Shown in pieces: positions 1 through 6,146 of a stretch of DNA of 8,668 nt (its first letter is position 1; the number at the start of each line of letters is the position of its first letter). The position numbers and the translations under genes are program-made. The DNA lies in NCBI GenBank assembly GCA_947302895.1, contig CAMYWU010000054.1, positions 1 through 8,668 on the forward strand. Reading direction: 5' to 3'. A model generated the notes under the pieces. It did no database searches, was not told where the DNA came from, and was given only the letters and a program-made list of their open reading frames with translations. This DNA is from an uncultured Clostridia bacterium. GTDB taxonomy: Bacteria; Bacillota; Clostridia; Oscillospirales; Acutalibacteraceae.

Positions 1-110
1 CCGACGTAAATTATTCCGCCGGCCGTGTTTGCAAAGGCTACAACTTCTTTTTTGATTTCATCTGTGAACTGGCGTTTCAGCTCAAGGTTTGCGCTTTCGT
101 TTATGTTCAT
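1..110 (-). CDS. AlbA_2/Schlafen-type putative DNA-binding/ATP-binding protein, N-terminal fragment
   Basis: Only the first 36 codons plus two bases are present; the gene leaves through the left edge. The peptide from the ATG at 110-108 begins MNINESANLELKRQF and continues with KKEVVAFANTAGGIIYVG. The pattern E(S/N)xxLE(F/L)K, a short basic linker, then hhAFANTxGGxhhhG is the classic opening of the AlbA_2 (Schlafen AlbA_2, formerly 'divergent AAA-4') domain. That domain occurs in putative transcriptional regulators and helicase-related proteins of the COG2865 type, where it is thought to bind nucleic acid; the role of most members is unknown. The start lies inside the upstream GH30 gene, overlapping it by 29 bases in a different frame, with no terminator between them, so co-transcription or translational coupling is likely. 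No convincing Shine-Dalgarno site precedes the ATG, which fits coupling. Family recognition is good from these residues; the rest of the protein cannot be judged. Confidence 0.78.
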   Translation of the reverse strand, partial: MNINESANLELKRQFTDEIKKEVVAFANTAGGIIYV

Positions 111-1386
111 AATCTGTTATTATTCTAACACATATCCAGTCAAATTCAAGCTTTTTAACTCTTGTGCCCTCATTTACGGCAACAAGAACGGTTTCGCCGC
201 TCTCAAGTCTGAAGCCCGAAATGTTAAAGTGGTTCTGGTCGTTCATCGGACGGAAGCCGATATCAAGCGCCTTTGAGCCAACGGGTATGAATTTCGAATA
301 ATGCGCAAGCGCATAGTATCTTTCGTTTATATACCACTCCGAAAAATCGGGGCTTGCGCTCATCATAGCGTCGCTGTAGTCAAAGCCATCCTCTTTATTA
401 ATACAAATGCCGTTTACTGCAACCCACGAGGTCCAGCTTTCGCTTCGGGTATATATAACATCCTGACCTATAATTCTTGCAGTTATAAGCGCACCCTTGA
501 AATTCCTTGTATGGCTTTTGTTCGGAAGCTCGCACCATTCGCTCATATCAAAACGAATTTCACTATGGGGCTTTACAAGCTTTTTATAAAATTCCCTTCT
601 GATTTCGGGGTTGAAATCGCTGTGGTAGGAATGGAAGGCAAAAACGCCGAGCACCTTCATTATCTCTTCATCCTTGAGCATTGCATCAAAATACTCAATT
701 GTTTTTCCAAGAAATTCGCCGCTTTCGGGTGCATAGAGCTTAACGGGAAGCTCCCTTCTGATTATCTCTTTTGCAAAGAGGTGAAGAATTTCAATAACCT
801 CTTCGGTTTCATAGTGGCAGCCCTCCTGCCATACATGGCTTCCGCCCCACTTCCACTGGGGCTCATTAATAGGGCTGATAAACTTTACGGGAAAGCCCTC
901 GTTTAAAAAATGCTCGGTTACATCAAGAAAATAGTCAACAAACGCCTTATACTTTGACTTTGGAATATTGCAGGTATGGGGAAGCAGACTTCCCGAAGCC
1001 TGACCCGTTGAGGTCTGGGAATAATGGGGAGAGTTTGCAAAAAGAATAAGGGTATCAACATTTCCGAGGGCGAGGCATTTTTTCATAACCTCAACTGCGT
1101 TTTTATCCCTTGAAAAATCCCAGCTTGTTTCCTCCATTTCCTTATCATAGAGCATAAAGCTTTCGCTTCTGCGCCACGGGTCTTTAACCCTGAAATTATC
1201 GGGGTCGCATCCGCCGCCAACATTATAGCGATAGATATTAAGCCCGAGTCCGCTATTTCCGTAGAGAAGCTCGGCAATCTCGTTTTGCGTTTTTTCATCG
1301 CCGCAAGCCTGGCTCCACCAGCACGCAGAGGTTCCCCATCCCTTTAAAGTCTGTCGCTCCTTAGCATTTGAAAGTCTGATTTTCAT
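82..1386 (-). CDS. Glycoside hydrolase, GH30-like (clan A TIM barrel), cytoplasmic
   Basis: This is a 434-residue retaining glycosidase candidate. Visible GH30/clan-A features are an N-terminal GWGTSACWWSQ block (residues 17-26), an NVGGG motif (55-59), the acid/base motif SPINEPQWKW with E175 in the NEP triplet, HSYH (252-255), and the presumed nucleophile E283 in DMSEWCE. A short beta-rich tail from about 365 to 420 fits the GH30 side domain. There is no signal peptide or membrane segment, so it should act in the cytoplasm on imported oligosaccharides. The GWGTS..WW opening resembles the beta-1,6-galactanase/glucosylceramidase side of GH30, but the substrate cannot be fixed from sequence alone. 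The start is supported by AGGCGG at 1400-1395, 8 bases upstream, and by a promoter at 1431-1459. The C-terminus ends in a basic tail (KRKRKP) whose bases also encode the start of the next gene. Confidence 0.85.
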   Translation of the reverse strand: MKIRLSNAKERQTLKGWGTSACWWSQACGDEKTQNEIAELLYGNSGLGLNIYRYNVGGGCDPDNFRVKDPWRRSESFMLYDKEMEETSWDFSRDKNAVEVMKKCLALGNVDTLILFANSPHYSQTSTGQASGSLLPHTCNIPKSKYKAFVDYFLDVTEHFLNEGFPVKFISPINEPQWKWGGSHVWQEGCHYETEEVIEILHLFAKEIIRRELPVKLYAPESGEFLGKTIEYFDAMLKDEEIMKVLGVFAFHSYHSDFNPEIRREFYKKLVKPHSEIRFDMSEWCELPNKSHTRNFKGALITARIIGQDVIYTRSESWTSWVAVNGICINKEDGFDYSDAMMSASPDFSEWYINERYYALAHYSKFIPVGSKALDIGFRPMNDQNHFNISGFRLESGETVLVAVNEGTRVKKLEFDWICVRIITDYEHKRKRKP

Positions 1387-1430
1387 AAGGTTTTCCGCCT
1401 TTGCAAAAAAATTAGAAATGTGCCACCCTT

Positions 1431-1459
1431 AGTATAAAATTATACAGCTGTAATGTCAA
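1431..1459 (-). promoter_or_regulatory. Sigma-A promoter of the GH30 gene
   Basis: Read on the minus strand, TTGACA (1459-1454) and TATACT (1436-1431) are separated by exactly 17 bases, a near-consensus housekeeping promoter. The spacer contains the perfect palindrome TACAGCTGTA (1443-1452), a possible operator. The -35 box begins only one base after the oligo-T run of the upstream gene's terminator. Confidence 0.75.
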
Positions 1460-1460
1460 T

Positions 1461-1489
1461 AAAAAATGCTCTGCAGGGCAGAGCATTTT
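1461..1489 (-). terminator. Intrinsic terminator after the DUF2238-like gene
   Basis: A perfect 12-base stem (1463-1474 pairing with 1478-1489, core TGCTCTGC/GCAGAGCA) closes a three-base AGG loop. On the minus strand it runs into a T-rich tail (TTTTTTATT). It starts 12 bases after the stop codon of the membrane protein gene, so it most likely ends that transcript. It also insulates it from the GH30 promoter immediately beyond. Confidence 0.88.
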
Positions 1490-1501
1490 AATAATAAGTT
1501 G

Positions 1502-2206
1502 TCAGTTTTTCTTCTTGCGATAAATAATCATAAATATCATGCCAACAATACCGCCGATTGCATTCATCATCATATCGGTCATTGTATCGAAAAGTCCGAG
1601 ATAGCCGTATTCGTTATGATACTTAGCCAAATCAAACATTGCGGTTTCCTCACCGGGATTTGCAAGCTGGAGATTTGTTCCGTGGAGAGTATCCATTAAA
1701 AACTCATAAAACTCCCAGCCAACTGCAATTGAAAGCGCAAACATAATGCTGAACATTGCCGCAAGAGTTACCGCACATTTGCCCTTTTTGCGCTGAATTA
1801 TAACCGCAAAATCATATCCGAAAACAGCGCAGGCAAGTCCCGAAAGGATATGCATAAATTCATCAAACCACATAAACTTATCGAAAAAGCCAAGGTATGA
1901 GCCAAAAACAATACCAACAAATATTATGGCGTTGAGCGCCGTTTGGGCAATCGGTGGAACTTCCTCAATAAAGGAGCCGTTGCCGAGAATCTGAAACAAA
2001 TCCCAGAGATGGGTGAAAATCCAGCAGAAAACGCTCTCCCAACCCATAACAACATTTGCATGAGCAACCTCGGGATTGCCGCATTTTGCCGCAGTTATAA
2101 ACGAATATCCTGCGCAGATTATCATTGCAATTCTTACAATAATCCAGAAAACAAGCTGAAGCTTCGGTATCTGGGATATCGGGTCTTTTTTTATTTTGTA
2201 TGCCAT
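1502..2206 (-). CDS. Multi-spanning membrane protein, DUF2238/YjdF-like
   Basis: This is a 234-residue integral membrane protein of unknown function. About five or six hydrophobic segments are visible (roughly residues 18-38, 52-72, 88-107, 117-137, 146-166 and 213-229), with a basic N-terminus and a basic RKKKN end that suggests a cytoplasmic C-terminus. Conserved-looking polar residues sit within or beside the membrane segments: WFDEFMHILSG (D115, H119), GWEFYEF (E165, E168), and DTMTDMMMNAIGG (D207, D211). This D-x3-H, E-x2-E and DT-x2-D arrangement matches the DUF2238 (YjdF) type of inner-membrane protein, loosely reminiscent of metal- or phosphate-handling membrane enzymes, though no activity is established. 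The start at 2206 has AAGGAAAG just upstream, an extended -10 promoter further up, and a strong terminator follows. It appears monocistronic and divergent from the acyl-CoA ligase. The family call is from motif memory and is moderately secure. Confidence 0.7.
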   Translation of the reverse strand: MAYKIKKDPISQIPKLQLVFWIIVRIAMIICAGYSFITAAKCGNPEVAHANVVMGWESVFCWIFTHLWDLFQILGNGSFIEEVPPIAQTALNAIIFVGIVFGSYLGFFDKFMWFDEFMHILSGLACAVFGYDFAVIIQRKKGKCAVTLAAMFSIMFALSIAVGWEFYEFLMDTLHGTNLQLANPGEETAMFDLAKYHNEYGYLGLFDTMTDMMMNAIGGIVGMIFMIIYRKKKN

Positions 2207-2240
2207 AGTTCTTTCCTTTTTTGAAAAAATCTTCCCGTAT

Positions 2241-2268
2241 ATCTTACCACATTAAAGCAATAAATCAA
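2241..2268 (-). promoter_or_regulatory. Promoter of the DUF2238-like gene
   Basis: On the minus strand, TTGATT (2268-2263) lies 16 bases before TAAGAT (2246-2241). The -10 box is preceded by TGG, an extended -10 (TGn) element that would compensate for the imperfect -35. The -10 box lies 34 bases upstream of the start codon. Confidence 0.5.
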
Positions 2269-2328
2269 CAAATTTTTCTGTTTTGTTTGAATAATTGTAA
2301 AAAAAATATAAATTTATTAGACGGTTGT

Positions 2329-2357
2329 TTGTTTTTAGCGAAACAATCATATATAAT
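2329..2357 (+). promoter_or_regulatory. Promoter of the acyl-CoA ligase gene
   Basis: TTGTTT (2329-2334) and a perfect TATAAT (2352-2357) are 17 bases apart, 31 bases upstream of the ATG. An inverted repeat of the form GGTTGTTT (2323-2330) and AAACAATC (2341-2348), with one mismatch over 8 bases, covers the -35 and part of the spacer. That is where a repressor would be expected to bind. Confidence 0.6.
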
Positions 2358-2388
2358 ATTAGCGATTTAAATTAAGGAGGAACTTCTT

Positions 2389-4137
2389 ATGAATAAACCA
2401 AATGCTCCGTGGCTGAAGTTTTACGGCGATGCAATCCCCGAAACAATCGAATATCCACAGGGCTCAATGTATGAGGCTGTTAAATATGCATATGAAAACC
2501 ATGTTTACGGCAACGGCAATGGCAATGCCTATGAATTCCAGGGCAAGGGAACAAGCTATGCTGAATTCTTCAGAAAGATAGACACAGTTGCAAAAGCATT
2601 TATGGCGCTCGGAATCGGCAAGGGCGATATGGTTACTGTTTGTATGCCAAACGCTCCCCAGGGTATCGACGCATTTTATGCGCTCAACAGAATCGGCGCT
2701 GTTCCTGCAATGATTCATCCGCTTTCTGCTGCAGGCGAAATCACCTTCTATGTTAGCCATACGGAAAGCAAGGCAATTGTTGTTCTTGATATGTTTTATG
2801 AGAAGGTTCTCGAAGCGCTTAAGAATGTTGAACATCCCGTTAAGGTTATTGTTGCGAGAATTAAGGATGAACTCCCCTTCCCCCTCAATATTCTCTATCC
2901 CTTAACTGTTAAGGATAAGCCTGCTCCGCTTCCGAAGGATAATAAGGATGTTATTTCCTGGAGCGATTTCCTAAAGGGCGCAAAAAGCATCAGCGCACTT
3001 CCCGATGAATTCCCCGATAAAGACGATACCGCAGTTATTCTTTTCAGCGGCGGAACAACCGGAACTTCAAAGGGCATTGAGCTTACAAACCTCAATATGA
3101 ATGCGCTTGGCTATCAGGTTTCGCAATCCGCTTGCTTCTCGATGAGCAATCTTAAAATGTTTTCCGTTATGCCGCTTTTCCACGGCTTCGGTCTTGGCGT
3201 TGGCATACATACAGCATTGGTTTGCGCTGCAACCTGCATTCTTATTCCTCAGTTCACAATCAAAACATACGCAAGGGATGTTTTGAAATATAAGCCAAAT
3301 GTTATCGTTGGCGTTCCAACTCTTTATGAAGCGCTTCTTCGCTGCGAGGGCTTCGACGGCGCAGACCTTTCGTTCCTCAAGGGCGTTTTCTGCGGCGGCG
3401 ACTCGCTTTCAATTGAGCTTAAGAAGAAGGTTGACGCTTTCCTTAAGGAGCACAACGCACCCGTTCAGATTCGTGAGGGCTACGGCACAACCGAATGCGT
3501 TACTGCATCCTGCCTTACTCCCTATGATTATTTCCGCGAGGGCAGCATCGGTATTCCGTTCCCCGATGTTTTCTATCAGATTGTTGACCCGCAGACAGAC
3601 ACCGAGGTTCCCTACGGCACCGAGGGCGAAATCTGCATTTGCGGTCCTTCCGTTATGAAGGGATATCTTAAGAACAAGGCTGAAACCGCTTCAACCCTCA
3701 GAACCCACGATGACGGCAACGTATGGCTTCATACGGGCGACCTTGGAACAATGGACGAGGACGGCTTCATCTACTATAAGCAGAGACTTAAGAGACTTAT
3801 TATTGTTTCGGGAATCAATGTTTATCCCTCACAGGTTGAAAACACAATTGATGCACACCCCGACGTTCTTCTTTCCTGCGCAATCGGAATTCCCGACCCC
3901 TATAAAATTCATAAGGTTAAGGCATTCGTTGTTCTTCGCCCCGGCGTTGAACCGAGCGACAAGATTAAGGAAGAAATCCTTGAGCATTGCAGAAAGAATA
4001 TTTCAAAATACGCAATGCCAAGAGAAATTGAATTCAGAACAGAGCTTCCCAAAACCCTCGTTGGTAAGGTTGCATACCGCAAGCTTGAAGAAGAGGAAGA
4101 GGCAAAATATAAAGCAGCCCAGGAAACTGAGCAATAA
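2389..4137 (+). CDS. AMP-forming acyl-CoA synthetase/ligase (ANL superfamily)
   Basis: This 582-residue enzyme should activate a carboxylic acid, probably a fatty or other acyl substrate, with ATP to an acyl-adenylate and then a CoA thioester. All core ANL motifs are present: the phosphate-binding loop SGGTTGTSKG (220-229), the MPLFHGFG region (261-268), the adenine-binding GYGTTE (364-369), WLHTGDLG (446-453), the hinge region around R466 with KRLIIVSGINVYP (468-480), and the catalytic lysine K560 in PKTLVGKVAYRKL. The length is normal for a full-length enzyme with its mobile C-terminal domain. The tail (about 566-582) is Glu/Lys/Gln-rich and probably disordered. AAGGAGG at 2374-2380 sets the start. 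It has its own promoter and terminator, so it is monocistronic. Substrate chain length is not predictable from what can be seen; the context offers no fatty-acid or CoA-pathway neighbours. Confidence 0.92.
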   Translation: MNKPNAPWLKFYGDAIPETIEYPQGSMYEAVKYAYENHVYGNGNGNAYEFQGKGTSYAEFFRKIDTVAKAFMALGIGKGDMVTVCMPNAPQGIDAFYALNRIGAVPAMIHPLSAAGEITFYVSHTESKAIVVLDMFYEKVLEALKNVEHPVKVIVARIKDELPFPLNILYPLTVKDKPAPLPKDNKDVISWSDFLKGAKSISALPDEFPDKDDTAVILFSGGTTGTSKGIELTNLNMNALGYQVSQSACFSMSNLKMFSVMPLFHGFGLGVGIHTALVCAATCILIPQFTIKTYARDVLKYKPNVIVGVPTLYEALLRCEGFDGADLSFLKGVFCGGDSLSIELKKKVDAFLKEHNAPVQIREGYGTTECVTASCLTPYDYFREGSIGIPFPDVFYQIVDPQTDTEVPYGTEGEICICGPSVMKGYLKNKAETASTLRTHDDGNVWLHTGDLGTMDEDGFIYYKQRLKRLIIVSGINVYPSQVENTIDAHPDVLLSCAIGIPDPYKIHKVKAFVVLRPGVEPSDKIKEEILEHCRKNISKYAMPREIEFRTELPKTLVGKVAYRKLEEEEEAKYKAAQETEQ

Positions 4138-4140
4138 TAC

Positions 4141-4184
4141 AAAAAAACAAAAGCGCAGACTGCGAGGTCTGCGCTTTGTTTTTA
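4141..4184. terminator. Bidirectional intrinsic terminator between converging genes
   Basis: An 11-base perfect stem (AAAGCGCAGAC at 4150-4160 with GTCTGCGCTTT at 4167-4177) closes the loop TGCGAG. On the plus strand it is followed by GTTTTT and on the minus strand by TTTTGTTTTTTT. It begins 12 bases after the ligase stop and about 10 bases from the hydrolase stop, so it serves both transcripts. The minus-strand T-run is the stronger one. Confidence 0.9.
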
Positions 4185-4187
4185 CTG

Positions 4188-5066
4188 TTATTTTACAATC
4201 TTGCTCTTGAAGTACTCACATTCATCATCATTGCATTTATGTGCTTCGGGAAGGCGCATATCAATATGGAAAACGTGTCTGAGCTCGTTGCCCTTTTCGC
4301 CATAGCAATGATATTCCACATCAACTCCGAGTGATTTGAGATGCTCATAAAACGGCTTTGCCTGGGGAACAAGGAAATCGCCGAGCGCTGTCATAACAAA
4401 GGTTGGCGGGAATTTGGGATTAACAAATCTTGCAAGATTAATCTGCTCATATTCCTCATCCGTTCCGCCGTTTTCAAAATACGCCTCTGCAAGAGAATCA
4501 AGCAAATCCTCCTCGCCGCGATTGAGCTTATAAAGTCCGCTGTTGAGCGCAACCGCCCTTGGAACAAAGCCCTTTGGCGGTATTATATTAATATCTTTTG
4601 CATATTCCTCATCCGTGCAGATACAGCAATAAAGTCCAAGCATATTTGCTCCGACGCTGTCGCCGAGAGCAAAGATATCCAGACCGTATTCCTCGCCGTT
4701 TTCAAGAATCCACTTGAAAACGGTGTTTGTATCATAAATCTGGGTTGGGTGCTTATGCTCGGGAGTCATTCTGTAGCTGAAATTAACAACGGCAAAGCCC
4801 CTTTGAGCAAGGCTCATGCAATAAAACTGCATAAGCTCCTTATCGCCGTAAACCCAGCCGCCGCCGTGAACGCTTACAATAACGGGAAGCTTTCCCTTTG
4901 CATCCTTCGGACGGTATATATCAAGATAATTCCTTGTTTCATCCGGACCGTAGAAAATATTATCAAAACGCTGAATATCATCGGGTGTGGTCAACCCTGC
5001 ATCTCTGATTGCATCGTCCTTTTTATTACTCTCACAAAATTCACTTAACGATCTAATATAAAACAT
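4188..5066 (-). CDS. Alpha/beta-hydrolase, acetylesterase/HSL-like
   Basis: This is a 292-residue alpha/beta-hydrolase fold enzyme, probably a carboxylesterase that removes acyl groups from small molecules or sugars. The oxyanion-hole motif HGGGW is at residues 67-71, the nucleophile elbow GDSVG at 135-139 (S137), the acid is probably D230 in TALGDFLVP, and the histidine is in HVFHID (H264 most likely, H267 possible). There is no signal peptide, so it should be cytoplasmic. I place the start at the ATG at 5066-5064 because AGGCAGGA (5080-5073) sits 6 bases upstream and begins within the stop codon of the preceding gene. An earlier in-frame ATG at 5126 would add 20 residues and overlap the epimerase gene by 47 bases without a comparable ribosome site. 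It is the last gene of the operon with the two aldose epimerases, 13 bases behind galM B, which suggests a sugar-ester substrate (inference). Confidence 0.87.
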   Translation of the reverse strand: MFYIRSLSEFCESNKKDDAIRDAGLTTPDDIQRFDNIFYGPDETRNYLDIYRPKDAKGKLPVIVSVHGGGWVYGDKELMQFYCMSLAQRGFAVVNFSYRMTPEHKHPTQIYDTNTVFKWILENGEEYGLDIFALGDSVGANMLGLYCCICTDEEYAKDINIIPPKGFVPRAVALNSGLYKLNRGEEDLLDSLAEAYFENGGTDEEYEQINLARFVNPKFPPTFVMTALGDFLVPQAKPFYEHLKSLGVDVEYHCYGEKGNELRHVFHIDMRLPEAHKCNDDECEYFKSKIVK

Positions 5067-5072
5067 ATTTTG

Positions 5073-5080
5073 TCCTGCCT
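5073..5080 (-). promoter_or_regulatory. Ribosome binding site that decides the esterase start
   Basis: AGGCAGGA on the minus strand lies 6 bases from the ATG at 5066 and overlaps the last base of the epimerase stop codon (5082-5080). This favours the shorter esterase reading and indicates stop-coupled re-initiation within the operon. Confidence 0.7.
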
Positions 5081-6126
5081 TAGAATGTTTTGAATTTATA
5101 AATTGTTTTCTGGGTGTAAACTTCATCGGGGCGCAAAACGGTATTCGGAAAATGGGGATGATTCAAAGAATCGGGATAGTGCTGCGCTTCAAAGCAAACA
5201 GCGCCCTGCCTTGGATAGCGAATTCCGTTTTTGCCGTGTGTAACGGGGTCGCAATGGATGAAGTTAGCGGTATAGAGCTGAATTGCAGGCTCGGTTGTGA
5301 AAGCCTCAAGGCAAATTCCGCTCTTATCGCTCTTAAGCGTTCCGATGGGTTTGAGCTCACCCTCTTTGCCGTCAAGCACCATATTATGGTCGTATCCCGT
5401 ACAGACTCTGAGCTCGGGATATTCATCATTAATCGTTTCGCTGATAATATGCTCTTTTCTGAAATCCATCGGCGTGTTATCAACGGGGATGATTTTGCCG
5501 GTCTGCGCAAAGGTTTCGGTATACTGCGTATATGCGCTGCAATTGAGCCATAGCCTGTGCTTAAGCACCTCAGAGCCATCCTGACCGTTGAGATTGAAAT
5601 AAGTGTGGTTAGTAAGATTAACAATCGTCGGGGCGTCCGTTGTTGCGGTATATGTTATTTCAAGCGCATTATCGCCGCTGAGATGATAGCGGATATCAAC
5701 GCTGAAATTGCCAGGGTAACCCTCCTCCATATCGGGACTGAAATAATGCAGAATCAAATCGCCGTTATCAACAGTTGCATCAAAAATCCTTTTGGGAAAT
5801 ACTCCGTGGATATGATGCCCCTCTTCATTGGTTTCAAGGGTGTATTCCCTGCCGTCGAGGGTGAAGCGCCCTCCGCCGATTCTGTTTGCATATCTTCCGA
5901 CAACTGCGCCATAGTAGCACGAGCCGTTTTCATAGGAAGTAACGTCGTCATAGCCGAGAACAACGTCGAGCTTGTTTTTGTTTTTATCGGGAACGATAAC
6001 GCTCTGAATTATTCCGCCCATATTGAGAATACGAACGCTCATTCCGTTTTCATTACTCAGCTCAAAAGCGGTAACGCTCTGCCCCGCCTTTGTTTTGCCG
6101 AATTCTTTTGACTTAACAGTGGTCAT
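5080..6126 (-). CDS. galM: Aldose 1-epimerase (mutarotase), paralogue B
   Basis: This 348-residue galactose-mutarotase-like enzyme interconverts alpha and beta anomers of aldoses in the cytoplasm. The family landmarks are visible: GRYANRI (R82), HHIHG (H107), the catalytic acid-side histidine in TNHTYFNL (H174), GYDHN (D246), and the catalytic base in CFEAQHYPDSLN (E313). The usual HGGxxGFxxxxW loop after the first histidine is shortened here to HGVFPKRIF, losing the second glycine and the tryptophan, so sugar preference may differ from a standard GalM. GGAGA about 8 bases upstream sets the start. It follows paralogue A by 20 bases and precedes the esterase by 13 bases, so the three are one operon. 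The family is secure; the actual sugar (galactose, glucose, xylose, arabinose or other) is not determined. Confidence 0.92.
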   Translation of the reverse strand: MTTVKSKEFGKTKAGQSVTAFELSNENGMSVRILNMGGIIQSVIVPDKNKNKLDVVLGYDDVTSYENGSCYYGAVVGRYANRIGGGRFTLDGREYTLETNEEGHHIHGVFPKRIFDATVDNGDLILHYFSPDMEEGYPGNFSVDIRYHLSGDNALEITYTATTDAPTIVNLTNHTYFNLNGQDGSEVLKHRLWLNCSAYTQYTETFAQTGKIIPVDNTPMDFRKEHIISETINDEYPELRVCTGYDHNMVLDGKEGELKPIGTLKSDKSGICLEAFTTEPAIQLYTANFIHCDPVTHGKNGIRYPRQGAVCFEAQHYPDSLNHPHFPNTVLRPDEVYTQKTIYKFKTF

Positions 6127-6146
6127 AATTATCTCCGATAATCAGA

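Noticed and set aside
301..906. 201-codon open frame on the plus strand
   Set aside because: It lies fully antisense to the GH30 gene, has no ribosome site, and its peptide shows no recognisable domain. The GH30 catalytic motifs fix the opposite strand as coding.
2207..2388. Possible riboswitch or small RNA in the divergent intergenic region
   Set aside because: The 182 bases are AT-rich and accounted for by two promoters and two ribosome sites; the leaders after the predicted start points are too short for a known riboswitch and no terminator hairpin is seen.
3299..4210. Two plus-strand frames (3299-3658 and 3710-4210) overlapping the ligase
   Set aside because: They are shifted frames within the acyl-CoA ligase gene with Arg/Ser/Leu/Phe-biased peptides. 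The ligase frame carries all ANL motifs without interruption, so these are not frameshift fragments.
4341..5048. 235-codon open frame on the plus strand
   Set aside because: Antisense to the alpha/beta-hydrolase, whose HGGGW, GDSVG and His motifs show the true frame; the plus-strand peptide has no family features.
5557..6111. 184-codon open frame on the plus strand
   Set aside because: Antisense to GalM paralogue B; no ribosome site and low-complexity shadow peptide.
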